A stretch of DNA of 64,000 nucleotides from Planctomycetota bacterium (lineage in GTDB: Bacteria > Planctomycetota > SZUA-567 > H5-PLA8): assembly GCA_027493525.1 (NCBI GenBank), contig JAOSKN010000002.1, positions 1,707,326 to 1,771,325 of the forward strand, written 5' to 3'. Below are positions 24,938-34,355 of the stretch, in pieces. Position 1 is the stretch's first letter; each line of letters starts with the position of its first letter. Below the pieces are notes generated by a model. That model ran no database searches, had not been told where the DNA came from, and worked only from the letters and a program-made list of their open reading frames with translations. Position numbers and translations under genes: made by a program.

Positions 24938-27900
24938 ATGGATCATCACGGACTTATCGCACCGGGCAGCGTCGCGAATCTGTTCAAGGAACTGGCCGAA
25001 CAGAACGCCACCGGCATTCTCTCGCTCACCTCCTCGATGGGCGAGAAGCGCATTGCCATCGACCACGGGCAGATCACCGTGGTCTCCGACCGCCTGGCCG
25101 AGCGCGCCCGCATCGGCGACCTGCTCGTCATCCGCGGCAAGCTGACCGACGAGCGCCTCGAGGAGGCGCTGGAAGCGCAACGCCAGATCGAACCGCGGCC
25201 CAAGCTGGGCGAACTGCTGGTCAACCGCAAGTACGTGATCCAGGACGACATCGATGCCGCGCTCAAGTTCCAGCTCGAAGAGGAACTCCTGGAGGTCTTC
25301 GACTGGCGCGACGGCGAGTTCGACTTCGACATCAAGGGCAGCGCGGTGGACCTGATCGCGGTCGTGACGAGCGAGGGCGAGCAGGGCGAGCAGCGCGTCC
25401 ACACGCTGAAGGTCAACCCGCGGGCGCTGATCGAGGAATCCGCCTCGCGCCTGGCCGAATGGGAGACGATCCGCGAGCGCCTGCCCACGCCCTACCAGTG
25501 CTTCGAGATGACCGAGAAAGGCAACGAACTCTATCGCAACGCGCAGCCGGGCAACCAGCGCATCCTGCGCCTGATCCGCGAAGGGCGCACGATGGAGTCG
25601 GTGATCAAGCTCTCCGCGCAGGGCCGTTTCCAGGTCTGCAAGGGCGTGATCCGCTTCCTGGACGACGGCTGGATCGCGCCGTATCCGACCTCCAAGCTGC
25701 GCTTCCTCGCCAGCGAACACCGCGTGCAGGGGCGCTTCACCGACGCGCTCAACATCTACCGCCGCCTGATCGAATCCACGCGCGACGAGGCCGACCGCGA
25801 AGAACTCAAGCGCATGCTCGACCAGACCGCCGAGGCCAAGCTGCGCGCCGAACTTTACCAGGACCAGCAGAAGGATGCCGTCAGCCACAAGAAGGCCGCG
25901 GAGTCCTACCTGCGGCGGCAGAAGCTGCGCCAGGGCGTCCTGGTCGCCATCGCCCTGGGGCTATTCTCCTACGCGATCTACACCTACATCCTGATGGGCC
26001 GGCGCAACATCCTGCCGGACGAATTCCTCGCCGCCATCGATCGCGCCGCCGCCGCGCGCATCGAACAGCGTTACGGGGACGAGATCGAGATCTGGGAGGA
26101 GTACGCCGCCTCCCTGGACGATCCCAACAGCGAACTCTCGGAGCAGGTGCTCAAGCGCTACGAGGAGGCGCGCACGGCCTTCCGCAGGCAACTCGACTAC
26201 CGCTTCGACGAGGCTTACCTGCTCGAGGAGAAAGGCCAGTTCAACGACGCGCGTGCGGCGTACGAAAACCTGCGGAAGAAGTACCCCGACAGCCACCTGG
26301 GCGAGCCCCTGGAGCAATCGCTCAAGCGCGTCAACGAGAAGCTCGAGGGCCAGCGCGCGACCCGCGAGATGGGAGACTGGCGCAAAAAGCTGGATGCCGC
26401 CCTCGCCCTCGAACAGGACCGCCGGCTGCAGGCCGCCTTCGAGCGGCTCACCGAAGTCTCCGAAAAGGGCCTCCTGGACCCGGAGATGCGCCAGCGCGCC
26501 AGCGAGGCCCTGGAGCGGCTGCGCGCGATCCAGGCGCAGGCCCGCGCCGCCTTCGAGCAGGCCGAAGACCTGCTGCGCAACCGCGACGCCGCGAGGGCCC
26601 TCGACAAGTACGGCGAGGCGCGCGGGCTCTGGCCCGAATTGCCCATCGCCGAGCAGGCCGCCGGCAAGCTCGCCGAACTCCTCAAGCGCCGCGGCGAACT
26701 CCGCGACGCGCTCAACCAGGCCCGCATCGAGGAGAACCGCGGCGCGCTCCAGGCCGCCATCGACCAGCTCGTGAAGATTCCCGGGAGCTACCCCGAATTC
26801 GGCGAAGAGACGAAGGATCTGGCCGAGCGGGTCAAGACCCTGGCCGCGCAGCTCAAGGAGGCGCAGGAACTGCTGGCCAAGGCTCAGGCGGCCGAAGAGG
26901 CGCAGAACCTCGACGCGGCCTACAAGCTCTACGAAGACCTGCTGCGGAAGCACCGCGCGTTTCTCGGCGCGCAGGAGGTTACGCTCCCGGCCGTCGTCGA
27001 GACCGATCCTCCGGGGGCCGCGGTCAAGGTGGATGGGCGGGCCGCGGGCGTCTCGCCGCTGGTCCTGCGCGTCCCGGTCTCCGCCACGCGCACGCTGGCG
27101 ATCTCCCACGAAGGATACGCGCCGGTCGAACGCATCGTGCGCGCGCTCACCACCGAAGACCTGCGCGTGCGGATCGCGCTGGGCCGCGCCGCGCTGCGCC
27201 AGGTCAATCTGCGCAAGCCCTGCTTCGCCCCGCCGGTCGTGCTGGGCGGGACGCTCCTGGTCGCCTCCGGCGCCACGCTCAACGGGCTCGGCCTGGACGG
27301 GCAACTCAAGTGGACCAACGAACGGGTCGTGGACGACTCGGCCGGGCGGCGGCCCGACAGCGACGGCTCCGGCCGCGAGGTCTTCGTGGACGATCGCTCG
27401 TGGTGGTACTTCCGCGAGCCCCCGCAGGCCTGGGACCCCGCGCACTTCTTCGTCGGCACGCGCCAGCGCAAGCTCTGGAAGCTCGATTACGCCTCGGGCA
27501 AGGGCGAAGTGCTCCTGGAACTCCCCGTGGAGACCGTGGGCGGGATGCTGCTGCGCCGCGACACGCTCCTGGCCGGCAAGACCATCCTGGCGCTCGTCTG
27601 CGCGGACGGTTCGGTGCGCGCCTACGACGCCGAGCATATCGCGCGCCCGCTCTGGCAGGAAAAGATCGATCCGGCGCCGGCGCCCAACGGCTCGCCCCTG
27701 GCCGGGGCCCTCTACGCCGGGCGCGGCGTTTTCGCGACGGTCTCCAGGGGCGGCGAACTGGTCGGCTGGCGGCTCGAGGACGGGCGCAAGGCCTGGACCC
27801 TCAGCCTGGGCGAGCGCCTGCGCCAGTCCGGGCTGCCGGGCGGCGACCACCCCTGGGCCGAGGAGACCCTCTGCCCCTTCGTCACCGCCGCCGGCGGCCT

Positions 27901-28291
27901 GATCGTGGCGGACCTCAGGAGCGGGCGCAAGACCTGGAGCTACTCCAGCAGCGATCCGCGCAACCGCCTGGAATACGCCGTGCCCGGGCCGAAGGGTCTC
28001 TACGCGCTGACCAAGAACGGCGTCCTGCGCAAATACCCGCGCTCCGCCGGCGGCGAGAATCCCCGGCCCGACTGGGAGAAGCCCCTCGACGACCTCGGCC
28101 CGCCCCCGGCGCTGAACGGCGAGCACGTCTTCGTGGCGAGCAAGAGCGGCCTGGTCTACGCGCTGGACGGCGAAGGCAAGCAGCGCTGGCGTTTTCAGTG
28201 CGGCGGCGAGCCGACGCACCTCACCGTCGCCGGCGAGAAGCTCTACGTGGTCACCAAGGAAGGCCAGGTGGTCCTGCTCAACGCGGATTGA
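24938..28291 (+). CDS. DUF4388 / membrane helix / TPR-coiled-coil / PEGA / PQQ-propeller protein
   Basis: A ~1,117-residue mosaic. Residues 1-110 match DUF4388 (GSVANLFKELAEQNATGILSL...), a domain common in gliding-bacteria-type signalling proteins. After a helical region, a membrane helix (GVLVAIALGLFSYAIYTYILM) lies near 340. The segment beyond is long helical repeat and coiled coil (~370-680) rich in Glu/Ala, including LYEDLLRKHRAFLGAQEV. A PEGA domain follows (VVETDPPGAAVKVDGRAAGVSPLVLRVPV). The C-terminal ~380 residues are PQQ-like blades (DGEGKQRWRFQCGG). It probably links a cytoplasmic input to the periplasm. ATG 24938 is used; a GTG at 24911 is possible. Confidence 0.8.
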   Translation: MDHHGLIAPGSVANLFKELAEQNATGILSLTSSMGEKRIAIDHGQITVVSDRLAERARIGDLLVIRGKLTDERLEEALEAQRQIEPRPKLGELLVNRKYVIQDDIDAALKFQLEEELLEVFDWRDGEFDFDIKGSAVDLIAVVTSEGEQGEQRVHTLKVNPRALIEESASRLAEWETIRERLPTPYQCFEMTEKGNELYRNAQPGNQRILRLIREGRTMESVIKLSAQGRFQVCKGVIRFLDDGWIAPYPTSKLRFLASEHRVQGRFTDALNIYRRLIESTRDEADREELKRMLDQTAEAKLRAELYQDQQKDAVSHKKAAESYLRRQKLRQGVLVAIALGLFSYAIYTYILMGRRNILPDEFLAAIDRAAAARIEQRYGDEIEIWEEYAASLDDPNSELSEQVLKRYEEARTAFRRQLDYRFDEAYLLEEKGQFNDARAAYENLRKKYPDSHLGEPLEQSLKRVNEKLEGQRATREMGDWRKKLDAALALEQDRRLQAAFERLTEVSEKGLLDPEMRQRASEALERLRAIQAQARAAFEQAEDLLRNRDAARALDKYGEARGLWPELPIAEQAAGKLAELLKRRGELRDALNQARIEENRGALQAAIDQLVKIPGSYPEFGEETKDLAERVKTLAAQLKEAQELLAKAQAAEEAQNLDAAYKLYEDLLRKHRAFLGAQEVTLPAVVETDPPGAAVKVDGRAAGVSPLVLRVPVSATRTLAISHEGYAPVERIVRALTTEDLRVRIALGRAALRQVNLRKPCFAPPVVLGGTLLVASGATLNGLGLDGQLKWTNERVVDDSAGRRPDSDGSGREVFVDDRSWWYFREPPQAWDPAHFFVGTRQRKLWKLDYASGKGEVLLELPVETVGGMLLRRDTLLAGKTILALVCADGSVRAYDAEHIARPLWQEKIDPAPAPNGSPLAGALYAGRGVFATVSRGGELVGWRLEDGRKAWTLSLGERLRQSGLPGGDHPWAEETLCPFVTAAGGLIVADLRSGRKTWSYSSSDPRNRLEYAVPGPKGLYALTKNGVLRKYPRSAGGENPRPDWEKPLDDLGPPPALNGEHVFVASKSGLVYALDGEGKQRWRFQCGGEPTHLTVAGEKLYVVTKEGQVVLLNAD

Positions 28292-28318
28292 CCCGCGCGG
28301 CTGCTATTTAGCGTGCAT

Positions 28319-28345
28319 CTCGCGATCCGGTTTCAGGACGCACTC
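28319..28345. repeat. fragment of the MITE-like element B
   Basis: 27 bp matching the right end of the element at 22485-22648 with one difference (CTCGCGATCCGGTTTcAGG...CACTC). It overlaps the 3' end of prkA, so the last codons of PrkA (…K-S-A-S-stop) are written by the repeat. The preceding CTGCTATTT (28310-28318) also resembles the left flank of that element. Confidence 0.75.
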
Positions 28346-30597
28346 TTATTCGCGCGGCGCAGCATGAAGCTCAGCGCCTCCTTGGCGCAGGCGTCGCAGT
28401 AGCCGTACTTCTCGCGCATCGTCTTCAGCGTAGCCTCCACCCGCGGCAACTGCGCCTTGGGGACCAGCGCGGCGTCCTCGGTGCCGGAGGAGAGGATGTA
28501 GCGCGCGAGCGTCTCCAGGTCCTTCTGCTTCTGCTTGTAGTAGCTCCCGCGGAGGTTGTAGATCAGGTCCGGGAAGACCTCCGCGTAGGAGAGCTTCACC
28601 TTGGGGTGCTCCAGGGACCATGCGGCGATCTTGGTCATCACGTTCTTGCGGAAGGACTCGGCCGGCTCTTTCAGGTCCATCAGCTTCTCCAGGCCTTCCA
28701 TGACGCTGGCGCTGGCCGGCTCGTAGACGCCGGACCGGGGGTTCTCGATCTTCTCGCCGGAGACGAAGCCGCGGACGTGCCGGAAGTATTCCTCGACGCG
28801 CCGTTCGAATTCCTTCTCCTCGATCAGCTCCATCGAGTCGTAGGCCTCGACCATGACCCAGCGGTAGTACTCGTCGGTCACCTCGTCGATGAAGGCCTCG
28901 GGATCCTGGTATCCTTCGTCGGGCTCCAGGCGCAGGAAGTCGTAGACGCTGCGGTCCTTCAGGAGGTTTTCCAACTCCTGGAACACGGCCAGCGGGGAGA
29001 GGCACTTCTGGTCGCGGTTCTGGACGGCGTCGGCCAGCAGCGCGCGCATCTCGCGGGCGGAGGCCCCGCGGCGGCCCTCGTAGGCCGCGCAGACGAAGTT
29101 CTCGAACTCCGCCAGGGCCTCGTTGAACTCGTCCCTAAGCTGCGGCACGGCCGCCAGCAGCGCGCGCTTCTGGTCGGTGTTGAGCCGCTCCGGCGCGCGG
29201 TGCTCGCCGTAGAGCCGGGCCTTCTCCAGGGGCGTGAGCTTCTTCAGGATCGAGGCCACGTCGTCGTCGTAGTTCTCCGGATCGGGCCGGCGCAGCCGCG
29301 TCATCACCGACCACAGCGCCGCGACGTCCAGGGTGTGCGGGGCGACATGGCGCTCCCCGCGCAGCTCGTCCAGGAAATCGCGGTAGACCTCGCGCTCCTT
29401 GCGCCACTCCAGCAGGTAGCCCATGCGCGCCAGTTCGATGCGGCCCTTGAAGCTGGTGAAATCGGGGTTGGCCTTGAACGCGGAGAGGTACTTCTCGTTG
29501 CAGGTGCCCATCATCACCACGTTCAGGTGCGCCAGGACGTTGCGCAGCGTCACCGTGCCGCGCTCGCAGGTGTTCAGCAGGTACTTGTTCATCTCCAGCG
29601 GGCGCTTGAGGATGTCCGAGTATTCCACGATGCCGCCGCTCGCGTCGATCAACTCCCCGTTCAGCTCCATCAGTTGCAGGCCCGAGAGCACGGGCGGGAG
29701 CGCCGCGCCCTGCTCGAAGGTGATGGGGCGCGCGCCGCCGTCGGTGTGCTGCTGGGGCTCGATCGCCGCCGAGGCCACGCGGAAGCGCTTCGAGACGAAA
29801 TAGCGCTCCACCTGCACGTGCCGGATCACCTGCATCCAGTCGCCGCGGTAGGCGTTCACCAGCGCCTCGAAGATCGCCTTGCTCTTGGCCGAAAGGTCGC
29901 CCTCGCGCAGGTAGTCGCCCTTCAGCCGCTCCACGCTTCGCGCGTCGCCCTTGCGCTCCTCGAGCAGGCGGTCCAGGAGCCGCTCGCGCTCGGCCCGCGG
30001 GATCAGGAAGATCGGGTGCTCGCGCAGTTCGTTCACGATCCGGCAACTGATCAGGTTCTCGTCGGCGAAGACCAGGCTGTCCTTGGGCAGGTCCGCGCGC
30101 GCGGCGAAGCCCATGTGGCTGGAGCCTTCCAGGCGCTCGGTGAAGAGCCAGTTGAAGCTGAAGACGGCGCCCTCGTCGAAGCGGCTGTAGGCCTCCAGCG
30201 CGCGCACCAGCAGGTCGATCAGCGTGCTCTTGCCCGAGCCGTTGGGCCCGTGCATCAGGACCAGCCGGTCGGCCTTGCCGGTGACGGCGAAGCGCTTGAG
30301 CAGGTCGTAGACCTCGTTCTGCGCGTCTTCGTGCCCGATCATCTTGTCCCGGCCGGCATCAAAGGGCGCGTCGAAGAGGTTCCAGCGGCGCTCTTTCTCG
30401 CCGATCCCGTCCACCTCGCACGAACCGTAGTACTCGTAGCAGTCGAGGAGGTACTGCGGGGCGTTCCGGCCCAGGCGGGCGGGGTCCGCGAGGAACGCCT
30501 CCAGCCATTGCTGATACGAGAGCACCCGTTTCTGCGCCTTGAAGACCTCCTGGGAGCGTTCCGTGGTCTGGGACAGGATTTCCTTGAAGTTCAGCAT
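28333..30597 (-). CDS. prkA: PrkA-family serine protein kinase (AAA+)
   Basis: A 754-residue protein of the PrkA/YeaG family: an AAA+ ATPase module followed by a kinase-like C-terminal domain, linked to starvation and stationary-phase responses in other bacteria. Walker A is GPNGSGKS at 117-124. Other family regions include MIGHEDAQNEVYDLLKRFA, DLPKDSLVFADENLISCRI and NKYLLNTCERGTVTLRN. ATG 30597 (MLNFKEILSQ) is used; the frame upstream to 30717 is not protein-like. The usual partner genes (YhbH/DUF444 and SpoVR-like) are not in this window. The final four codons derive from a repeat fragment. Confidence 0.9.
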   Translation of the reverse strand: MLNFKEILSQTTERSQEVFKAQKRVLSYQQWLEAFLADPARLGRNAPQYLLDCYEYYGSCEVDGIGEKERRWNLFDAPFDAGRDKMIGHEDAQNEVYDLLKRFAVTGKADRLVLMHGPNGSGKSTLIDLLVRALEAYSRFDEGAVFSFNWLFTERLEGSSHMGFAARADLPKDSLVFADENLISCRIVNELREHPIFLIPRAERERLLDRLLEERKGDARSVERLKGDYLREGDLSAKSKAIFEALVNAYRGDWMQVIRHVQVERYFVSKRFRVASAAIEPQQHTDGGARPITFEQGAALPPVLSGLQLMELNGELIDASGGIVEYSDILKRPLEMNKYLLNTCERGTVTLRNVLAHLNVVMMGTCNEKYLSAFKANPDFTSFKGRIELARMGYLLEWRKEREVYRDFLDELRGERHVAPHTLDVAALWSVMTRLRRPDPENYDDDVASILKKLTPLEKARLYGEHRAPERLNTDQKRALLAAVPQLRDEFNEALAEFENFVCAAYEGRRGASAREMRALLADAVQNRDQKCLSPLAVFQELENLLKDRSVYDFLRLEPDEGYQDPEAFIDEVTDEYYRWVMVEAYDSMELIEEKEFERRVEEYFRHVRGFVSGEKIENPRSGVYEPASASVMEGLEKLMDLKEPAESFRKNVMTKIAAWSLEHPKVKLSYAEVFPDLIYNLRGSYYKQKQKDLETLARYILSSGTEDAALVPKAQLPRVEATLKTMREKYGYCDACAKEALSFMLRRANKSAS

Positions 30598-30746
30598 GGG
30601 CGGCCCCGGGGTTTCCACGCCTTCACGGTCTGAGCTCCGGCGGCGCGTGCCTCTTGATCCAGGAACCGCGCGCGGGAGTGGACGCTGCGTAGCGCCTTCC
30701 CTTAGCATACGTACCACCGGACGCGCGCCGCAAGGGGTTTAAGCAG

Positions 30747-33700
30747 GTGCCCATCGCTTTCATCGTCGCCCTGCTCTTTTTCCTCTCCGGCGCCTGCGGG
30801 CTCGTGTACGAGGTGCTGTGGTCCCGGCAGCTCGCCCTGGTGCTGGGGCATACCGTCCACAGCCTCGCGGCCGTGCTGAGCGCCTTCATGGCGGGGCTGG
30901 CCCTGGGCAGCTTCCTGGCGGGCCGCTACCTCGCCCGCGGCGCGCGGCTCCTCGCCGTCTACGGCATCCTGGAGATCCTGATCGGGCTCTGGTGCGCGCT
31001 GCTGCCGTATCTCTTCGCCGCCGCCGTCCCCTTATATAGGGCGCTCTACGGGGAGACCGGCGGACCGGCGCTCTCGGCGGCCCGTTTCGCGGCGTGCTTC
31101 CTGCTGCTCCTGATCCCCACCACCTGCATGGGCGCGACCCTGCCGGTGCTCTCGCAATTCCTGCACCGCTCCGCCGGGGACCTCGCGCGCACTGCCGGGG
31201 GACTTTACGCCGTCAACACCTTCGGCGCGGTGCTGGGCGCGGCGAGCGCGGGCTTCTTCCTGCTCCCTTGGCTCGGACTGAGCCGCGCCAACCTTTGCGC
31301 GGTGGGCCTCAATATCGCGCTGGGCGTGCTGGCCTTGGTCGCCGGGCGCAAGGCCGACGCGCGGCCCGCCGGGGAACCCGCGCCCGAGCCGCCCCCGGCG
31401 CCCCCGCCCAGCGCTCCTGAACCGGAACCGCCGCGCGAGGCCGGCGCCGAGCCGGACGAGGCGACCGTCCGGCTGGCGGCGTGGTGCTTCGGGATCGCCG
31501 GCTTCGCGGGCATGGCGACCCAGATCGGCTGGACGCGCGCGCTGACGCTCTCGCTGGGTTCCTCCACCTACGCCTTCAGCCTGATCGTCTCGATCTACGT
31601 CTTTGGGCTGGCCCTGGGCGGGGCATGGGGCGCGCGGCGCGCCGCGAAGCTGGCCGATCCGGTCGGGCAGCTCGCCCGCGTGCTGCTGCTGGTCGGGCTC
31701 CAGGCGATGACCCTCGTGCCGGTACTCGGCTTCGCCCCGGTGGTCTTCTTCTGGCTGATGGCGGTGGGCAGCCAGTGGGGCTTCGAGGCGCTGCTGCTGG
31801 CGCAGGCGCTGGGGGTGCTGCTATTGCTGCTGCTGCCGACCTTCCTGATGGGCGCGACGCTGCCGCTGACGCTCCAGATCGCGCGGGCGCGTTCGCGCGG
31901 CGCGGGCGCGGCCGGGCGCGCCGTCGGAGGCCTCTACGCGCTCAACACCCTTGGCGCGATCCTGGGGAGCCTCGCCGGAGGGCTGGTGCTCGTGCCGCTC
32001 CTGCAGCTCGAAGGCACGCTCAAGCTCGCCGCGCTGCTCTACGCGCTGCCGGGCGCGGTGCTCTTCCTCAAGGCGCGCGAGTACCCCGTGCGGCGCCAGC
32101 AGTTCCTGGCCGGCGTGCTCCTCGGCGCGACGCTGCTCCTGATCTTCGCCCCGCGCTGGGATCCGCGGCGCATGAGCGCCGGCGCGTACCTGATGCGCCA
32201 GCCGGAGCAGCTCAAGGCCGCGCGCGAGGGCCGCTTTCTCGACGCCGTCCCGGGGCTGCTGGGCGAGGACCTGAAATTCTACCGCGAGGGCGCCTCGGCC
32301 ACCGTCGCCGTCTACGAGACCCCCGACGGCCTCACCCTCGCCATCGGCGGCAAGCCCGACGCCTCCAGCCACGGCGACATGAGCACCCAGGTGGGCCTGA
32401 CCCTGATTCCCATGCTGCTGCACGAAGCCTCGCCCGAGGAGATCCTCGTCGTCGGGATGGGGAGCGGCGTGAGCGCCGGCGTGGCGCGCGCGATGCCCGG
32501 CGTGAAGCGCGTGGACCTCGTTGAACTGGCGCCGGAGGTCCTGGAGGCCGCCGAGTGCTTCGCGGCGAACAGCGGCCTGGAGTGGCGCGCGGGGCGCTTC
32601 GATACGCCCGGCGTCGAGGCCATCGTCAACGACGGGCGCAGCCATCTGCAATTGAGCAGCCGCCGCTACGACGTGATCGCCAGCGAGCCGTCCAACCCCT
32701 GGATCGCGGGCATCGGGAACCTCTTCACGCGGGAGGCCTTCGAGCTGAACCGGGCCTGCCTGAAGCCCGGTGGCGTTTTCGGCCAGTGGCTGCACCGCTA
32801 CGGGATGGGCGGGCGCGAGTTCCGCAGCGTGGTGCGCACGTTCCTCGAGGTCTTCCCGCACGCGCAGCTCTGGTGCGTCCTGCCCGGGCAGGATTACCTG
32901 CTCGTGGGCGGCGAGGCGCCGCTGAGGCTCGAGGCCGAGCGCGCGCGGCGGCGCCTGCACGCCCCCGCGCTGCTCCCGTTCGCGCGGCCCGTGGGTTTCG
33001 ACCGGCTGGAGGAACTCGCGGCCTGCTTCGTCGCCGACCGCGCGGCGCTGGAGGCCTTCGCCGCGGACGCGCCGCTGCATACCGACGACAACCTGCTGCT
33101 CGAGTTCGCCGCGCCGCGCACGCTGTACGCGGGGAGCTTCCAGTTCCCCATCGCCGACCGCCGCGTCGCGCCCGACCGCGTGCTGGACCTGAGCGCGCTG
33201 GAGCCCGAGCGCCGCTACGCCCTGCTGGGCGCGCTCGACGCCTCGGCGACCGGGCACGCGTTCCTCGATTACATGCAGGAGGGAATCGGCGACCGCGAGG
33301 AACTGCTCCACGTCGCCTTCGCGCTGGCGCCGCGCCAGTACTGGGCCGCGCGGCAGGTGCAGGCCGAGAAGAACCGCGTGGGGCCGACTCCGCAGCCACC
33401 GCTTTCGCTCGTAGCGCGCAAGGATCCGGAACGCGGGATCCGCGCCCTGGAGGCGCAGCGCCAGCGCGAGGGCCGCCTGGAGCCCCACCGGGTCCGCCTG
33501 CTGGCCGCCGCGCACGCCTGGCTGGCGGAAGAACGGATCGAGGCGCGCCGGTTCGACGAAGCCGAGGCCGAGCTGAAGCGGGCCGCCGAAGTCGAGGACG
33601 GGATCTTCGAACTCGCGCTCGCCCGCGCTCGCCTGCTGTCCGCGCGCGGCGACCTGGACGGGGCGCTCGCCCAGGTGCGCGCGGCCGGCGACTCCGGCGC

Positions 33701-34355
33701 GAGCCTCCCCGAAGCCGGCGCGGCGCTGATCCGGATCCTGTTCGACCACGAGCGCTGGGCCGCCGCGCGCGAGGAACTCGCGCATGTCCTCAACCGCCCC
33801 GGCGCCGCGCGCGACCCGAGCCTGGCCATTTTCTGGGCGCTCAAGGCCGAATACGCGGAGCGGCAGAACGACCGGCACGAGGCCGGCCAATGCCTGCTGC
33901 TGGCCGATCGGCTGGGCCCGCATGAGCTGGACGTGCAACGCGTGCGGCTGGGCGTCCTCAAGCGCCTGGGCGGGATTCCGCTCCTGACCGAAGCCGGGAA
34001 GACGCTGGAGCGGATGATCGTGCTCGCGCCGCTGGAGTTGGATCTTTACGTGGACGCCTCGAACCTGGAGCGCGAACTTGGCGCGATGGAAGCCGAGGTG
34101 GGCATGGCCGACGAAGCGCTGGAACACCGCCGCCGCGCGCGCCGCTTCGCCCACTCGACCCTGCGCATCAACCCGCGGAGCGTGCGCCCGTTCCTCGCCC
34201 TCGCCCGCGTCTGGCGCGACCTGGGGGAAGAAGACGCCGCAAAACAGGCCTGCGCCGAAGCGCTCAACGCGGGCATGGCCAAGAGCGAGGCGCCGGAGGA
34301 TCTGAAGAGCCTCTTTGACGCTATTCCCGAACCCCCGCCGCCCCCGCGGGAGTGA
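30747..34355 (+). CDS. membrane-embedded spermidine synthase-like protein with TPR tail
   Basis: A 1,202-residue fusion. Two blocks of membrane helices (1-200 and 240-465) flank a Pro/Glu-rich linker (200-238); both contain the twin signature YEVLWSRQLALVLGHT / QIGWTRALTLSLGSS and MGATLPVL. Residues ~530-730 form a SAM-type Rossmann domain of the spermidine-synthase class (VVGMGSGVSAG, VDLVELAPEVLEAA, YDVIASEPSNPWIAGIGNLFTREAF). The last ~350 residues are TPR-like helices. Such fused proteins are widespread in environmental bacteria but none is well characterised; true polyamine synthesis is uncertain. GTG start at 30747 after AAGGGG. The 3' end overlaps the convergent WG-repeat gene by 35 bp. 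Confidence 0.85.
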   Translation: MPIAFIVALLFFLSGACGLVYEVLWSRQLALVLGHTVHSLAAVLSAFMAGLALGSFLAGRYLARGARLLAVYGILEILIGLWCALLPYLFAAAVPLYRALYGETGGPALSAARFAACFLLLLIPTTCMGATLPVLSQFLHRSAGDLARTAGGLYAVNTFGAVLGAASAGFFLLPWLGLSRANLCAVGLNIALGVLALVAGRKADARPAGEPAPEPPPAPPPSAPEPEPPREAGAEPDEATVRLAAWCFGIAGFAGMATQIGWTRALTLSLGSSTYAFSLIVSIYVFGLALGGAWGARRAAKLADPVGQLARVLLLVGLQAMTLVPVLGFAPVVFFWLMAVGSQWGFEALLLAQALGVLLLLLLPTFLMGATLPLTLQIARARSRGAGAAGRAVGGLYALNTLGAILGSLAGGLVLVPLLQLEGTLKLAALLYALPGAVLFLKAREYPVRRQQFLAGVLLGATLLLIFAPRWDPRRMSAGAYLMRQPEQLKAAREGRFLDAVPGLLGEDLKFYREGASATVAVYETPDGLTLAIGGKPDASSHGDMSTQVGLTLIPMLLHEASPEEILVVGMGSGVSAGVARAMPGVKRVDLVELAPEVLEAAECFAANSGLEWRAGRFDTPGVEAIVNDGRSHLQLSSRRYDVIASEPSNPWIAGIGNLFTREAFELNRACLKPGGVFGQWLHRYGMGGREFRSVVRTFLEVFPHAQLWCVLPGQDYLLVGGEAPLRLEAERARRRLHAPALLPFARPVGFDRLEELAACFVADRAALEAFAADAPLHTDDNLLLEFAAPRTLYAGSFQFPIADRRVAPDRVLDLSALEPERRYALLGALDASATGHAFLDYMQEGIGDREELLHVAFALAPRQYWAARQVQAEKNRVGPTPQPPLSLVARKDPERGIRALEAQRQREGRLEPHRVRLLAAAHAWLAEERIEARRFDEAEAELKRAAEVEDGIFELALARARLLSARGDLDGALAQVRAAGDSGASLPEAGAALIRILFDHERWAAAREELAHVLNRPGAARDPSLAIFWALKAEYAERQNDRHEAGQCLLLADRLGPHELDVQRVRLGVLKRLGGIPLLTEAGKTLERMIVLAPLELDLYVDASNLERELGAMEAEVGMADEALEHRRRARRFAHSTLRINPRSVRPFLALARVWRDLGEEDAAKQACAEALNAGMAKSEAPEDLKSLFDAIPEPPPPPRE

